A DNA stretch of 64,000 bases, from assembly GCA_018268465.1 (NCBI GenBank), contig JAFDWN010000005.1:212733-276732 (forward strand), in the 5' to 3' direction. The translations under genes were made by a program, and so were the position numbers. Source of the DNA: Actinomycetota bacterium. Its GTDB lineage: Bacteria > Actinomycetota > Actinomycetes > Mycobacteriales > Mycobacteriaceae. The notes beneath the pieces are model-generated. The model worked only from the letters and a program-made list of their open reading frames with translations, made no database searches and was not told the DNA's origin. Shown here piece by piece: positions 52,370 to 60,526 of this stretch. Positions within the stretch are counted from its first letter, which is position 1. Each line of letters opens with the position of its first letter.

Positions 52370-54529
52370 GTGACCGACGTTTCGATGCCCCCACGGCCCG
52401 GATCCCGCCGCACACCGGCTGCGCGCGGGCACCAGCGGTCGTCGCGCCAGGCATTCCGCCCTGACATCGAGGGCCTGCGCGCCGTGGCGGTGCTGGCGGT
52501 CGTCGCGTTCCACGCCGGGGTGCCCGGCGTCGGCGGCGGGTTCATCGGCGTCGACGTCTTCTTCGTCGTCTCGGGATTCCTCATCACCGGGCTGCTCTGG
52601 CGGGAGATAACCTCCACCGGCACGGTCCGGTTGGCGGCCTTCTACGCCGCCAGGGCCCGGCGGCTGCTGCCGGCAGCGGTACTTGTCCTGACCGTGACGG
52701 CCGCCGCGGCGGCGGCGCTGTTGCCACCTCTGCAGGCGCGGGGTGTATTCGGGGACGCCATCGCCGGCGCGCTGTACGCGGGCAACTACCGCTTCGCGAT
52801 CGCAGGCACGGACTACCTGTCCGCCGACGCCCCGCCGTCACCGTTGCAGCACTATTGGTCGCTGGGTGTCGAAGAGCAGTTCTACCTCGTGTGGCCGGCG
52901 CTCATCGTCGGCACCGCCTGGCTGCTGGCACGGCGACGGACCCAGGCCGCCCAGCCGTCGGCGCTGCCCTACATCGCCGTGCTGGCCGGCGTCGCGGCGG
53001 CCTCGTTCGCCGTCGCCCTGCTGTGGACCCGGGACTGGCCGTCGTGGGCGTTCTTCTCGCTGCCCAGCCGGGCCTGGGAACTCGCCGTGGGCGGGCTCGT
53101 CGCATTGACGATCGGCTTCTGGCGCCGACTGCCCCCGGTGCCCGCCGCGGTGGCCGGCTGGGGTGGGCTGGCACTCATCCTGGTCACCTCCACGCAGATC
53201 GGCGCGGCGACGCCGTACCCCGGCACGACCGCGCTACTGCCCGTGCTGGGCACCGCCCTGGTGATCGGAGCGGGCTGCGCGATACCACATCTGGGTGCCG
53301 GGCGGTTTCTGTCGTGGCGGGCGATGCGCGCGATCGGGCGGCTGTCCTATTCGTGGTACCTGTGGCACTGGCCGGTACTGCTGCTGGGGCCTGCGCTGCT
53401 GGGCGAGCAGGTGGGTCTCGTGGGACGGCTGGCGCTGCTGGCCGTGGCACTGGGGTTGGCCGTCCTGACACTGCATCTGGTCGAGAACCCGGCACGGTTC
53501 GCGGCCGCGCTGCGGGCGTCGGCCCTGCGCAGCCTGGCGGCCGGCGCCGCACTCACCGCCGCCGCGGCGTGTGCGGGACTGGTGCTGCTGGCGGTCCGGC
53601 CCCTTCCGGTCGGTGCCGGCGCACCCGCGATGCCGGTCGCCGTCGCCGTCCAGGCGCCCGGGTCGTCCGCGGCACCGCGCGTGCTTTCCCCGCGCGACCA
53701 GGTGCGGGCCGAGGTGGCCGCGGCGACGGTCGCGCGCGCCGTACCCGCGGATCTGTCGCCCCCGCTGGGCGCGGTGACCAAGCCCGAGGTGTTCGTCAAC
53801 GGCTGTGTGCTGTCCTGGCGCGACGTCCGTCAGCCAGAGTGTGTGTCGGGCGACCCGGCGTCGGCGACGACAGTGGCCCTGGTCGGTGACTCCCACGCGG
53901 CGATGTGGCATCCATCCCTGGAACCGATTGCCCAACAACGTGGTTGGCGACTGGAGACGATGAGCAAAGTCACCTGTCCGCTGTTGGAGCTGCCGATCAG
54001 CAGTCCGTATCTGGGCCGGACGTACACCGAATGCAAACAATGGCGCGACGGGGTGGTGTCGCGGCTGGCGCAGGACCGACCGGGGCTGATCCTGGTCGAC
54101 ATGTCACGGCGCTACGGAGCCGACTTCGGTTTCACCGCCTACGACCCGGCGTGGCTGGACGCGTTGGGCCGGCTGGTGCAGCGGTTGCGTGCCACCGGCG
54201 CCCAGGTGCTGGTCCTCGGGCCGGTCCCCGACCCGCACTCCACGGTGCCGGTCTGTGTGTCAGGCAAGATGGGCGACGCGGGCGCATGCGCTGTGCCACG
54301 CCCGGTTGCTTTGAGCGACAACGGGATCGCGTCGGAGGCGGCGGTGACCGCGGCGGCGGGTGGACGGTATGCCGACCTCGGCGACCTGTTCTGCACGGCC
54401 CAGAGCTGTCCCGTCGTCGTGGGCGACACGTTGGTGTACCGCGACGACAACCACATCACCGTCGAGTACGCCCAGCGCCTGTCCCCGGTGTTGACGGATT
54501 TGATCGACGGGGCGCTCGCGGTCAACTGA
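52370..54529 (+). CDS. Acyltransferase 3 - SGNH fusion (OafA-like)
   Basis: From the GTG at 52370 the protein has 719 residues; an ATG at 52385 is an alternative. The N-terminal half is an acyltransferase-3 membrane domain with about ten helices, starting FRPDIEGLRAVAVLAVVAFH, then GGGFIGVDVFFVVSGFLITG and WSLGVEEQFYLVWP. Residues about 480-719 form a SGNH hydrolase-like domain with the nucleophile Ser in LVGDSHAAMWHPSL and the catalytic pair in YRDDNHITVEYA. Such proteins O-acylate surface polysaccharides or lipids. Acceptor unknown. It is probably an envelope-modifying partner of the preceding glycosidase-like protein. Confidence 0.9.
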   Translation: MTDVSMPPRPGSRRTPAARGHQRSSRQAFRPDIEGLRAVAVLAVVAFHAGVPGVGGGFIGVDVFFVVSGFLITGLLWREITSTGTVRLAAFYAARARRLLPAAVLVLTVTAAAAAALLPPLQARGVFGDAIAGALYAGNYRFAIAGTDYLSADAPPSPLQHYWSLGVEEQFYLVWPALIVGTAWLLARRRTQAAQPSALPYIAVLAGVAAASFAVALLWTRDWPSWAFFSLPSRAWELAVGGLVALTIGFWRRLPPVPAAVAGWGGLALILVTSTQIGAATPYPGTTALLPVLGTALVIGAGCAIPHLGAGRFLSWRAMRAIGRLSYSWYLWHWPVLLLGPALLGEQVGLVGRLALLAVALGLAVLTLHLVENPARFAAALRASALRSLAAGAALTAAAACAGLVLLAVRPLPVGAGAPAMPVAVAVQAPGSSAAPRVLSPRDQVRAEVAAATVARAVPADLSPPLGAVTKPEVFVNGCVLSWRDVRQPECVSGDPASATTVALVGDSHAAMWHPSLEPIAQQRGWRLETMSKVTCPLLELPISSPYLGRTYTECKQWRDGVVSRLAQDRPGLILVDMSRRYGADFGFTAYDPAWLDALGRLVQRLRATGAQVLVLGPVPDPHSTVPVCVSGKMGDAGACAVPRPVALSDNGIASEAAVTAAAGGRYADLGDLFCTAQSCPVVVGDTLVYRDDNHITVEYAQRLSPVLTDLIDGALAVN

Positions 54530-54565
54530 GCTGAGCTCACCGCACGGGTTCGGGATTGCCGCCAC

Positions 54566-55333
54566 TCACGCCGCCCGCAATGCCGCGCGGGCCGCCGCTT
54601 CCGTCGCTGCGGCATAGCCGCCGCCGAACAACACCACATGGGCCAACAGCGGGTACAGCTGATGCAGCCCGACCCGGCCCCGCCAGCCGGGGCGCAACGG
54701 ATACGCCGACTGATAGGCGTCGAGCACGTCGGCCAGATGCGGGCAGCCGAACAGCGCGAGCATCGCCAGGTCGGTCTCGCGGTGCCCGCCGTGTGCGGCG
54801 GGGTCGATCAGCACCGCACCGTCCCGCGTCCACATCACGTTGCCGCTCCACAAATCGCCGTGCAGCCGCGCGGGTGGCTCGTCGTCGTCGAAACCACCGG
54901 CGCGGCAACGCTCGATCACCGCATCGACTGCCGCACGTGCGCCGCTGTCCAGCCGCGGTGCCGCACGCCGGGCCATCGGGTCCAAGCGCTCGACGGCGTA
55001 GAACTCACCCCAGCGGTCGTGGGCGATGAGCGACATCGGCAGCGGCTGGGTGAGCGGACCGAAGAAGCCCGGCCCCGTCCAGCCGGCGGGCCCCGCGCCG
55101 AACGACGGCGCCCCGGCGGCGTGCGTGACCGCCAGCCGCACCCCGAACCGGCGGGCCGAATCCCGCGTCGGCGCAACAGAATCCAGCCGTTCCAGGGTCA
55201 GCGCATCCTCGTCCTGGCGTATGACGTGCGCGCACCGCACGCCGCCGTCGACAGTCAGCCAGCGCAACCCGGCGGCCTCCAGCGCGAAGAAGCCGGCCGG
55301 GGCGGCGGGATGACGTTTGACGAACGTGTGCAC
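54566..55333 (-). CDS. Fructosamine kinase-like protein
   Basis: This 255-residue protein has the kinase-fold signature ARLHGDLWSGNVMW with a magnesium-binding LIDPAAHGGHRETDLAML, both characteristic of the fructosamine-3-kinase/aminoglycoside phosphotransferase superfamily. It would phosphorylate a ketosamine on glycated proteins or amino acids, leading to deglycation. Bacterial members are usually about 280-290 residues, so this one is short at the N-terminus and lacks much of the first lobe. Its start is one base after the upstream SDR stop, indicating co-transcription. Confidence 0.83.
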   Translation of the reverse strand: MHTFVKRHPAAPAGFFALEAAGLRWLTVDGGVRCAHVIRQDEDALTLERLDSVAPTRDSARRFGVRLAVTHAAGAPSFGAGPAGWTGPGFFGPLTQPLPMSLIAHDRWGEFYAVERLDPMARRAAPRLDSGARAAVDAVIERCRAGGFDDDEPPARLHGDLWSGNVMWTRDGAVLIDPAAHGGHRETDLAMLALFGCPHLADVLDAYQSAYPLRPGWRGRVGLHQLYPLLAHVVLFGGGYAAATEAAARAALRAA

Positions 55334-55334
55334 C

Positions 55335-56174
55335 CTAACGCCGGCGGGGCAGACCGGAGAGCGAGAGCACCAGCCGATCCCGCAGTGGCATGGGGAGATT
55401 CGTCATCAACGCCACCTGCAGCCGGGGCACGAAACCGACGACGTACCGGGCACGGGGGCGGCGTGCGGTGAGCGCCTCGGCCACCACTGCCGCGACCTTG
55501 TCCGCAGGCACGGGCTTCTTCATCATCGACACGACGAGCTTCTTCATCGCCGCGACGTGCTCCGCGTAGAGTGCGCGGTGCTCCGGCGACAGCGCGGCCT
55601 CCACCTCGTCCAAGGTGGCGCCGGCCGAACGCGCCATATCGGTGTCGGTCTGGGCGGGTTCGACGACCACGACGTCGATACCCCACGCCTGAACCTCCAG
55701 CCGCAACGCGTCGGCGGCGGCTTCGACGGCGAATTTCGACGCGCAGTAAGGCCCCACCAATGGCAGGGACATCCGTCCGCTGACGCTGGAGATGAACACC
55801 ACCCGCCCCGTCGTCTCCCGCAGTTTGGGCAGCACCGCCCTGGTGACCGCCATGGGTCCGATCAGATTGACGTCCAGCTGTTTGCGCCAGTCTTCGACGC
55901 TCACCGTTTCGAGGGGGCCGCCGACCGAGATGCCCGCATTGTTCACGACCGCGTCGACCCGGGCGGGCAGGGCCGCGGGCAGCGCGCCGAGATGGTCGGG
56001 GTTTGTCACATCCAGCAGCACCGAGGTGATCCGGCGCGGATCGACGGCCGTGATCGCGGCGGCGTCCTCGTCGCTGCGGACCCCCGCCACGACGTCCCAT
56101 CCGGCGTCGGCCATCCGGGTGGTGATCGACTTGCCGATACCACGGGCCGCGCCGGTGATCAGAACTGTGGGCAT
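55335..56174 (-). CDS. Short-chain dehydrogenase/reductase
   Basis: This 279-residue protein is a classical SDR: cofactor motif TGAARGIGKS near the N-terminus, the NNAG structural motif (VVNNAGISVGG), the catalytic Ser in FISSVSGRMSLP and the Tyr-x-x-x-Lys pair in YCASKFAVEA. It transfers hydride between NAD(P)H and a carbonyl or alcohol, substrate unknown. The C-terminal extension (VVGFVPRLQVALMTNLPMPL) is typical of a mycobacterial subgroup acting on lipids or steroids. It precedes the fructosamine-kinase-like gene directly. Confidence 0.9.
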   Translation of the reverse strand: MPTVLITGAARGIGKSITTRMADAGWDVVAGVRSDEDAAAITAVDPRRITSVLLDVTNPDHLGALPAALPARVDAVVNNAGISVGGPLETVSVEDWRKQLDVNLIGPMAVTRAVLPKLRETTGRVVFISSVSGRMSLPLVGPYCASKFAVEAAADALRLEVQAWGIDVVVVEPAQTDTDMARSAGATLDEVEAALSPEHRALYAEHVAAMKKLVVSMMKKPVPADKVAAVVAEALTARRPRARYVVGFVPRLQVALMTNLPMPLRDRLVLSLSGLPRRR

Positions 56175-56199
56175 CGCCTCATTCTGCCTCCGGCGCCGG

Positions 56200-57531
56200 C
56201 TACTGACTGCGTGACGACCGTCCGTGCCGGTCGGTCGTCACGCCATAGCCCTGCATCTCACGGGTGAACTCGAGGGGAAGTCCGTCGACGAAGGTGTCGG
56301 GCGAGAACGACCGGTCCGCCATCACCCCCCACGCACGCCGCCTTTGCATCGCCAGGTTGCCCGCGTCATAGAGCGGGAACACCGCGGCCTCCCGGTAGAA
56401 CTTCGCCATCGGGAACCTGCGGTCGAGCGCGTTGACACCCACGATCCGCATACAGTCGAACACCACACTGTGCATCAGATCCCCGCAGAACGTCTTGTTC
56501 ATCCCGCCGATCGCATGGCCCTGCCCCGGATGCTTGTCCATGTAATGAGCGGCCTTCCAACAGAAGTACCGGCCGGCTTCGATGCGGGCCGCGACCTCGG
56601 TCAGCAGGTTGCCGACGGCCTGATGGTTGATGATCGGAGCGGAGCCGCCCCCGGTGTAGGTCTTGGCCCATTTGAGGGTGAATTCGTATGCGCCGCGCGC
56701 CACCCCGACCGCCGCCATACTCGCGATCGGCGAGGACCAGGTGAAGTTCCGGTGGATGAGGAGATCACCGTCACCGGGCGCCAGCACGTTCTCGTCCGGC
56801 ACCCGGACACCCCGAAAGCTCATGGTGACGTTCTGACACGTCCGATGGGCCATCTTGTCGATGACCTCGTATTCGATGCCCTTGGTACCGCGTTCGACGA
56901 CGACGGCGCTCAAGGCTCCCTCGCCGCCCTTGCCGCGGTCTGTGCGGACCACACAGACATTGATATCCGCCCCGCGCAGATCCCACCCGCCGGCGTTGGC
57001 CGGCCAGTGTTTCTCGCCGTTGATCACGAACTGCGAACGTCGACGATCGTGATCGGCCACCAGCTGGATTCCGGCGGTGGGGCTGGGATGGTCGAAGTTC
57101 GCGGTGCCGCCGCGTTCGCTGACCACCCAGCCCGCCAGGAAGGAGCCGTCGGTGTCCGAGGTCGCCATGCCGAGCCATTTCTCGCGCTGGGCGTCACTGC
57201 CCAACCAGACGATCGGCATCAACGCCAGCCCGTTGACCAGCATGATGGTGGGGAACCCCGGATCGACGGCGCACAACTCCTCGATGGCGATCAAGAAGTC
57301 CACGTTCGACGCACCGCCACCGCCGTACTGCTTCGGCAGGAACATGGTCGGAAAACCCAACCCCACCGCCGCACGGTAGACGGGCCGCATGGCGCGGAAG
57401 GCCTCCTGCGGATCCGGCAGGGTGTCGGCGTATTCGGCGACCGGGCGGAGCACGTCCACGGCGAACTCCCTGGACACGTGTTTGAGCTTCTTCTGCGCCG
57501 CTGTCATCTCGAAATCGACAGGCACCGCCAC
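56200..57531 (-). CDS. Acyl-CoA dehydrogenase family protein
   Basis: This 443-residue flavoprotein follows the acyl-CoA dehydrogenase order: N-terminal helices (FPTMFLPKQYGGGGASNVDF), the middle beta-domain with GWVVSERGGTANFD and VINGEKHWPANAGG, and C-terminal helices with ASMAAVGVARGAYEFTLKWA. It would oxidise an acyl-CoA with FAD. It is a paralogue of the gene at 58233-59543; both are separated by an Rrf2 regulator and run on the same strand. The C-terminus has an Arg/Ser-rich end (RHGRSSRSQ). Its substrate is unknown; sterol side chains and long-chain acyl-CoAs are typical in mycobacteria. Confidence 0.88.
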   Translation of the reverse strand: MAVPVDFEMTAAQKKLKHVSREFAVDVLRPVAEYADTLPDPQEAFRAMRPVYRAAVGLGFPTMFLPKQYGGGGASNVDFLIAIEELCAVDPGFPTIMLVNGLALMPIVWLGSDAQREKWLGMATSDTDGSFLAGWVVSERGGTANFDHPSPTAGIQLVADHDRRRSQFVINGEKHWPANAGGWDLRGADINVCVVRTDRGKGGEGALSAVVVERGTKGIEYEVIDKMAHRTCQNVTMSFRGVRVPDENVLAPGDGDLLIHRNFTWSSPIASMAAVGVARGAYEFTLKWAKTYTGGGSAPIINHQAVGNLLTEVAARIEAGRYFCWKAAHYMDKHPGQGHAIGGMNKTFCGDLMHSVVFDCMRIVGVNALDRRFPMAKFYREAAVFPLYDAGNLAMQRRRAWGVMADRSFSPDTFVDGLPLEFTREMQGYGVTTDRHGRSSRSQ

Positions 57532-57626
57532 CTCCCTGCGGTTCGCCGCCGCGCGAGCGCACCGACCGCGATGTCACACCGGCGCTGGTGTGAAACCTCT
57601 GCGACCACTGCCGCGGCGTGGACGGT

Positions 57627-58082
57627 TCAGCGGCCGCCGCCGCCGATTCCCTGCATCAGCCCGAGCGCACCCCGCAGTCCCTGATCGTTGGCCGCGATCT
57701 CCTCCAGGGTCACCTCGTCGAGGACCGCGAAGTAGGCGTCGAGGGCCCGGCTGAAGACGTCGCGCGCGCCGCACACGCCGGCGATACGGCAGTACCTGAC
57801 CGGGCCGAGGCACTCCACAACAGCGAAGTCGGACTCCATCGTCCGCATGATCTCCCCGACGGTGATCGCGGCCGGATCGCGGACCAGCTGCACGCCGCCG
57901 GCACGCCCCCGCGCCGTCTCGACGATGCCCGCGCCCGCCAGTCGCTGGACGACTTTGTCGAGGTGGTTGCGCGAAATCCGGTGAGCCGAGGCGATGTCGC
58001 CGACCGAGCCGCGGCGCCCGGGAGCGACGCGCAGGTACATCAGGACGCGTAACGCGTAATCGGCGTGGCTCGTATGCTTCAT
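57627..58082 (-). CDS. Rrf2 family regulator, NsrR-like cysteine cluster
   Basis: With the start at 58082 (MKHTSHADYALRVLMYLRVA) the protein has 151 residues. The winged-helix region reads SVGDIASAHRISRNHLDKVV. Three cysteines in VECLGPVRYCRIAGVCGARD are spaced Cys-x6-Cys-x5-Cys, similar to the iron-sulfur cluster motif of NsrR/IscR regulators. It therefore probably senses nitric oxide or iron-sulfur status. It lies between two acyl-CoA dehydrogenase genes on the same strand and may control them. GTATG-CTT-CATAC at 58072-58084 is an inverted repeat over its own start codon and may be an operator. Confidence 0.87.
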   Translation of the reverse strand: MKHTSHADYALRVLMYLRVAPGRRGSVGDIASAHRISRNHLDKVVQRLAGAGIVETARGRAGGVQLVRDPAAITVGEIMRTMESDFAVVECLGPVRYCRIAGVCGARDVFSRALDAYFAVLDEVTLEEIAANDQGLRGALGLMQGIGGGGR

Positions 58083-58232
58083 ACTCGGCTCGTCTCCGTC
58101 GGCACCGGGACGAATAGTACCCGGGGCGATCCTGCCCTTCCGGGACTGACTGTCGGGCACCGACGGTGGTCGGGCGCCGCGGGTGGCCCGGCCCCGGTCC
58201 ATGCCACCGGGTCCGGGCCGCCGGCGACGCTG

Positions 58233-59543
58233 TCAGCCCGCGAGGGTGCCTATGCTCTCGTGCTGTTTCCCGAACTCGACGTACTCGTCTTCCATGATGG
58301 CGCGCGGGTTGAACTGGGGATCGGCGATGATCCCGTGGACCCGCCGCCGCTGCATCCCCATGTTGCCCCCGTCGTAGATCGGCAGGACGGCAGCCTCGCG
58401 CAGGATCTTGCCGAAGCCGTTCTTCGTCTCGAGGCTGTTGACGCCGACGATCTGCATGCATTTGAAGACGCAGTCGAACATGAGCTCGGTGACCTGGATC
58501 TTGTTCATCGCCCCGACCAGCTCTGCGTGCTGGTCGTGCTTGTCCAGATAGTCCGCGGCCCGCCACGAGAAATAGCGCCCCATCTCGATCTTGGAGGCGA
58601 CATCGCCGAGGACGTATCCGACGTTCTGGAATCCGATGATCGGCTTGAGGCCGCCCGCCGTGTTGTTCTTGGCCCAGTCGAGCGCGAGTTCATAAGCAGC
58701 ACGGGCCATTCCGACCGCGGCGATGGCAGCCACCGGACCCGACCACGCGAAGTTGCGGTTGATCACCAGGTCGCCGTTGCCCGCCGCGCCGGGCAGCAGA
58801 TTGGCCGCCGGGATCCGCGCATTGTCGAAGACGATCTCGGCGTTGGAGGCCAGCCGGTGACCGATCTTGTCAAGGTGCCGGTAGCTGACCCCTGGCGTGT
58901 CCCGTTCGAGGACCAGCGCCGAGAGACCCTCGGTACCACCGCGTTCCGCATCCGTCCTGACGATCAGGGTGCCGGCGTCGACGCCGCGCTCATCCCAACC
59001 GGCCGACGACGGCCAGTACTTGCGGCCATTGACGACGTAGTCGTCACCGTCACGCACGGCGGTCAGTCCCACCCCGGCGGGCCTGGGCAGATCGATATCG
59101 AAATTCGCTGTTCCCGAGGGATTTCCGGGCGGCTCGCTCGCGGTCCAGCCGCCCAGGTACTGCCCCGAGGGGTCCGAGGTGGCAGCCGTGAGAAACTTCT
59201 CCTTCTGCTCGTCGCTGCCGTACCACGCGATGGGCATCAAGCCGAGCCCATTGCAGAGCACCGTACACGCGAAGCCGGGGTCGACCACGCAGATCTCCTC
59301 GGCGGCGATCACCAGATCGACGCAGGACACACCTCCACCGCCGTAGGCCTTGGGCAGCATGCACATCGCGATGCCGGCCCGGTAGGCTTCGACGTAAGCG
59401 GGTTTGGTCATCTGAAAACCCTTGAGCGGGTTGGGTTCCGCGTCGGCCGCGGCGATGACCGGGGCGAGGACGCTTTCGGCGAACGCCCGGACTTCGTATT
59501 GCAGTTTGCGTTGCTCGTCGGACATCGTGAAGCTGATGGTCAT
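58233..59543 (-). CDS. Acyl-CoA dehydrogenase family protein
   Basis: I chose the ATG at 59543 with a GGAGG ribosome-binding site, giving 436 residues. Sequence features parallel the gene at 56200-57531: MLPKAYGGGGVSCVDLVIAA, GGWTASEPPGNPSGTANFD, VVNGRKYWPSSAGW and AAIAAVGMARAAYELALDWA. It is an FAD-dependent acyl-CoA dehydrogenase-type enzyme of unknown substrate. Upstream lie 260 bp with a short hairpin and a GTATTTC direct repeat that may hold its promoter and operator. It is probably in one regulatory unit with the Rrf2 gene. Confidence 0.88.
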   Translation of the reverse strand: MTISFTMSDEQRKLQYEVRAFAESVLAPVIAAADAEPNPLKGFQMTKPAYVEAYRAGIAMCMLPKAYGGGGVSCVDLVIAAEEICVVDPGFACTVLCNGLGLMPIAWYGSDEQKEKFLTAATSDPSGQYLGGWTASEPPGNPSGTANFDIDLPRPAGVGLTAVRDGDDYVVNGRKYWPSSAGWDERGVDAGTLIVRTDAERGGTEGLSALVLERDTPGVSYRHLDKIGHRLASNAEIVFDNARIPAANLLPGAAGNGDLVINRNFAWSGPVAAIAAVGMARAAYELALDWAKNNTAGGLKPIIGFQNVGYVLGDVASKIEMGRYFSWRAADYLDKHDQHAELVGAMNKIQVTELMFDCVFKCMQIVGVNSLETKNGFGKILREAAVLPIYDGGNMGMQRRRVHGIIADPQFNPRAIMEDEYVEFGKQHESIGTLAG

Positions 59544-59700
59544 GAGTGCCTCCGTTGCGCTGGGGTGACTTCTGGGTTCGGGTCGTCGCGTCCTCGTCGT
59601 CGGCGGCGGCCACACACAGCCTCCTAATTCGGTATTTCATTTACGTATTTCCACGGTAACGCAGCCGTTGCGCTATGTTCTGAAAATCTCACAACATCAA

Positions 59701-59720
59701 CCGATCTCCCGTGAGATCGG
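59701..59720. terminator. Perfect 8-bp stem hairpin between acyl-CoA dehydrogenase and DUF1275 genes
   Basis: CCGATCTC-CCGT-GAGATCGG is a perfect inverted repeat. The DUF1275 gene ends at 59804 and transcribes towards it, so it may act as a terminator, though no T tract follows. A regulator site is the alternative. Nearby, GTATTTC occurs twice (59632-59638 and 59645-59651). Confidence 0.4.
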
Positions 59721-59803
59721 TGGTGAAACGCCTACCTGACGATGGGTCAGATCAGGCTGCATAGCGGCGATCTGCGGCTTGAACTCGGTATATTCTGTAC
59801 CGG

Positions 59804-60496
59804 TTATTCGGGAGGTGGCGCCGACGACCGCGGACCGAACCGAAACACGGCCGCGCTGGCCGCCACGATGACCCCCGCCAGCGCGATCACCGGTGCCACG
59901 GTGAACCGCGACATCGTCGCGCCCACCATCGCCCCGGCGCACATCGTGACCACCACGGCGATCCGCAGCTTCTCACGGTTACCCCGCCCGCCGGCCAGGC
60001 GGCTGTCGACGCCGATCCCGACGATCGTCGACGTCAGCACGGTCGTGCTCAGTTCCTGGATACCGAATTGTCTGGCCGCCGCGTTCTGGCTGCCGAACAC
60101 CAACGCCAGCCCGGCGATCAGAATGAGTTTGGTGTCGTCGTGATAGCCCAGCACACCGGTCCCGGCCAGGATCGACAACGTCAGCAGCACAATCACTTCC
60201 GACCCCAGCGCAACCGTCAGCCAGCGTCGGGTATCGCGCTCCAGGCGGCGCGCAAGCCGTCCCCCGATCACGGTGCCCGCCAGGAAGCTGGCGAACGCCA
60301 CGGCCGCGGCGGTCAGGTCGACCGTGGTGTGCGGGACGAACCAGAAGCCGAGGAAGATGACGTTGCCGGTCATATTTGCGACGAACACGTGGCCGAGCAC
60401 GAGCACACTGATCGCGTCGATCAGCCCGGTCGTGAACGTCAGCATCATCAGCGCGACAACCGTCGACCGCTCGGAGACCGGAGACGCAACAGGCAT
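59804..60496 (-). CDS. DUF1275 (YoaK-type) membrane protein
   Basis: This 230-residue protein has about six hydrophobic helices and the DUF1275 opening FTTGLIDAISVLVLGHVFVA followed by NMTGNVIFLG. Another conserved feature is GSQNAAARQFGIQELSTTVL. The family is widespread in bacterial inner membranes; its transport or other function is unknown. It is transcribed towards the acyl-CoA dehydrogenase genes and begins 30 bp downstream of the last Mce-associated gene, so it may be co-transcribed with the mce1 tail. Confidence 0.88.
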   Translation of the reverse strand: MPVASPVSERSTVVALMMLTFTTGLIDAISVLVLGHVFVANMTGNVIFLGFWFVPHTTVDLTAAAVAFASFLAGTVIGGRLARRLERDTRRWLTVALGSEVIVLLTLSILAGTGVLGYHDDTKLILIAGLALVFGSQNAAARQFGIQELSTTVLTSTIVGIGVDSRLAGGRGNREKLRIAVVVTMCAGAMVGATMSRFTVAPVIALAGVIVAASAAVFRFGPRSSAPPPE

Positions 60497-60526
60497 GGCC
60501 CGCAGTATCCCCCGCCGCGGCCCGGG

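Noticed and set aside
59632-59651. GTATTTC direct repeat as an NsrR box
   Set aside because: The copies are direct rather than inverted and do not form the palindrome expected of an NsrR site, so no operator was called.
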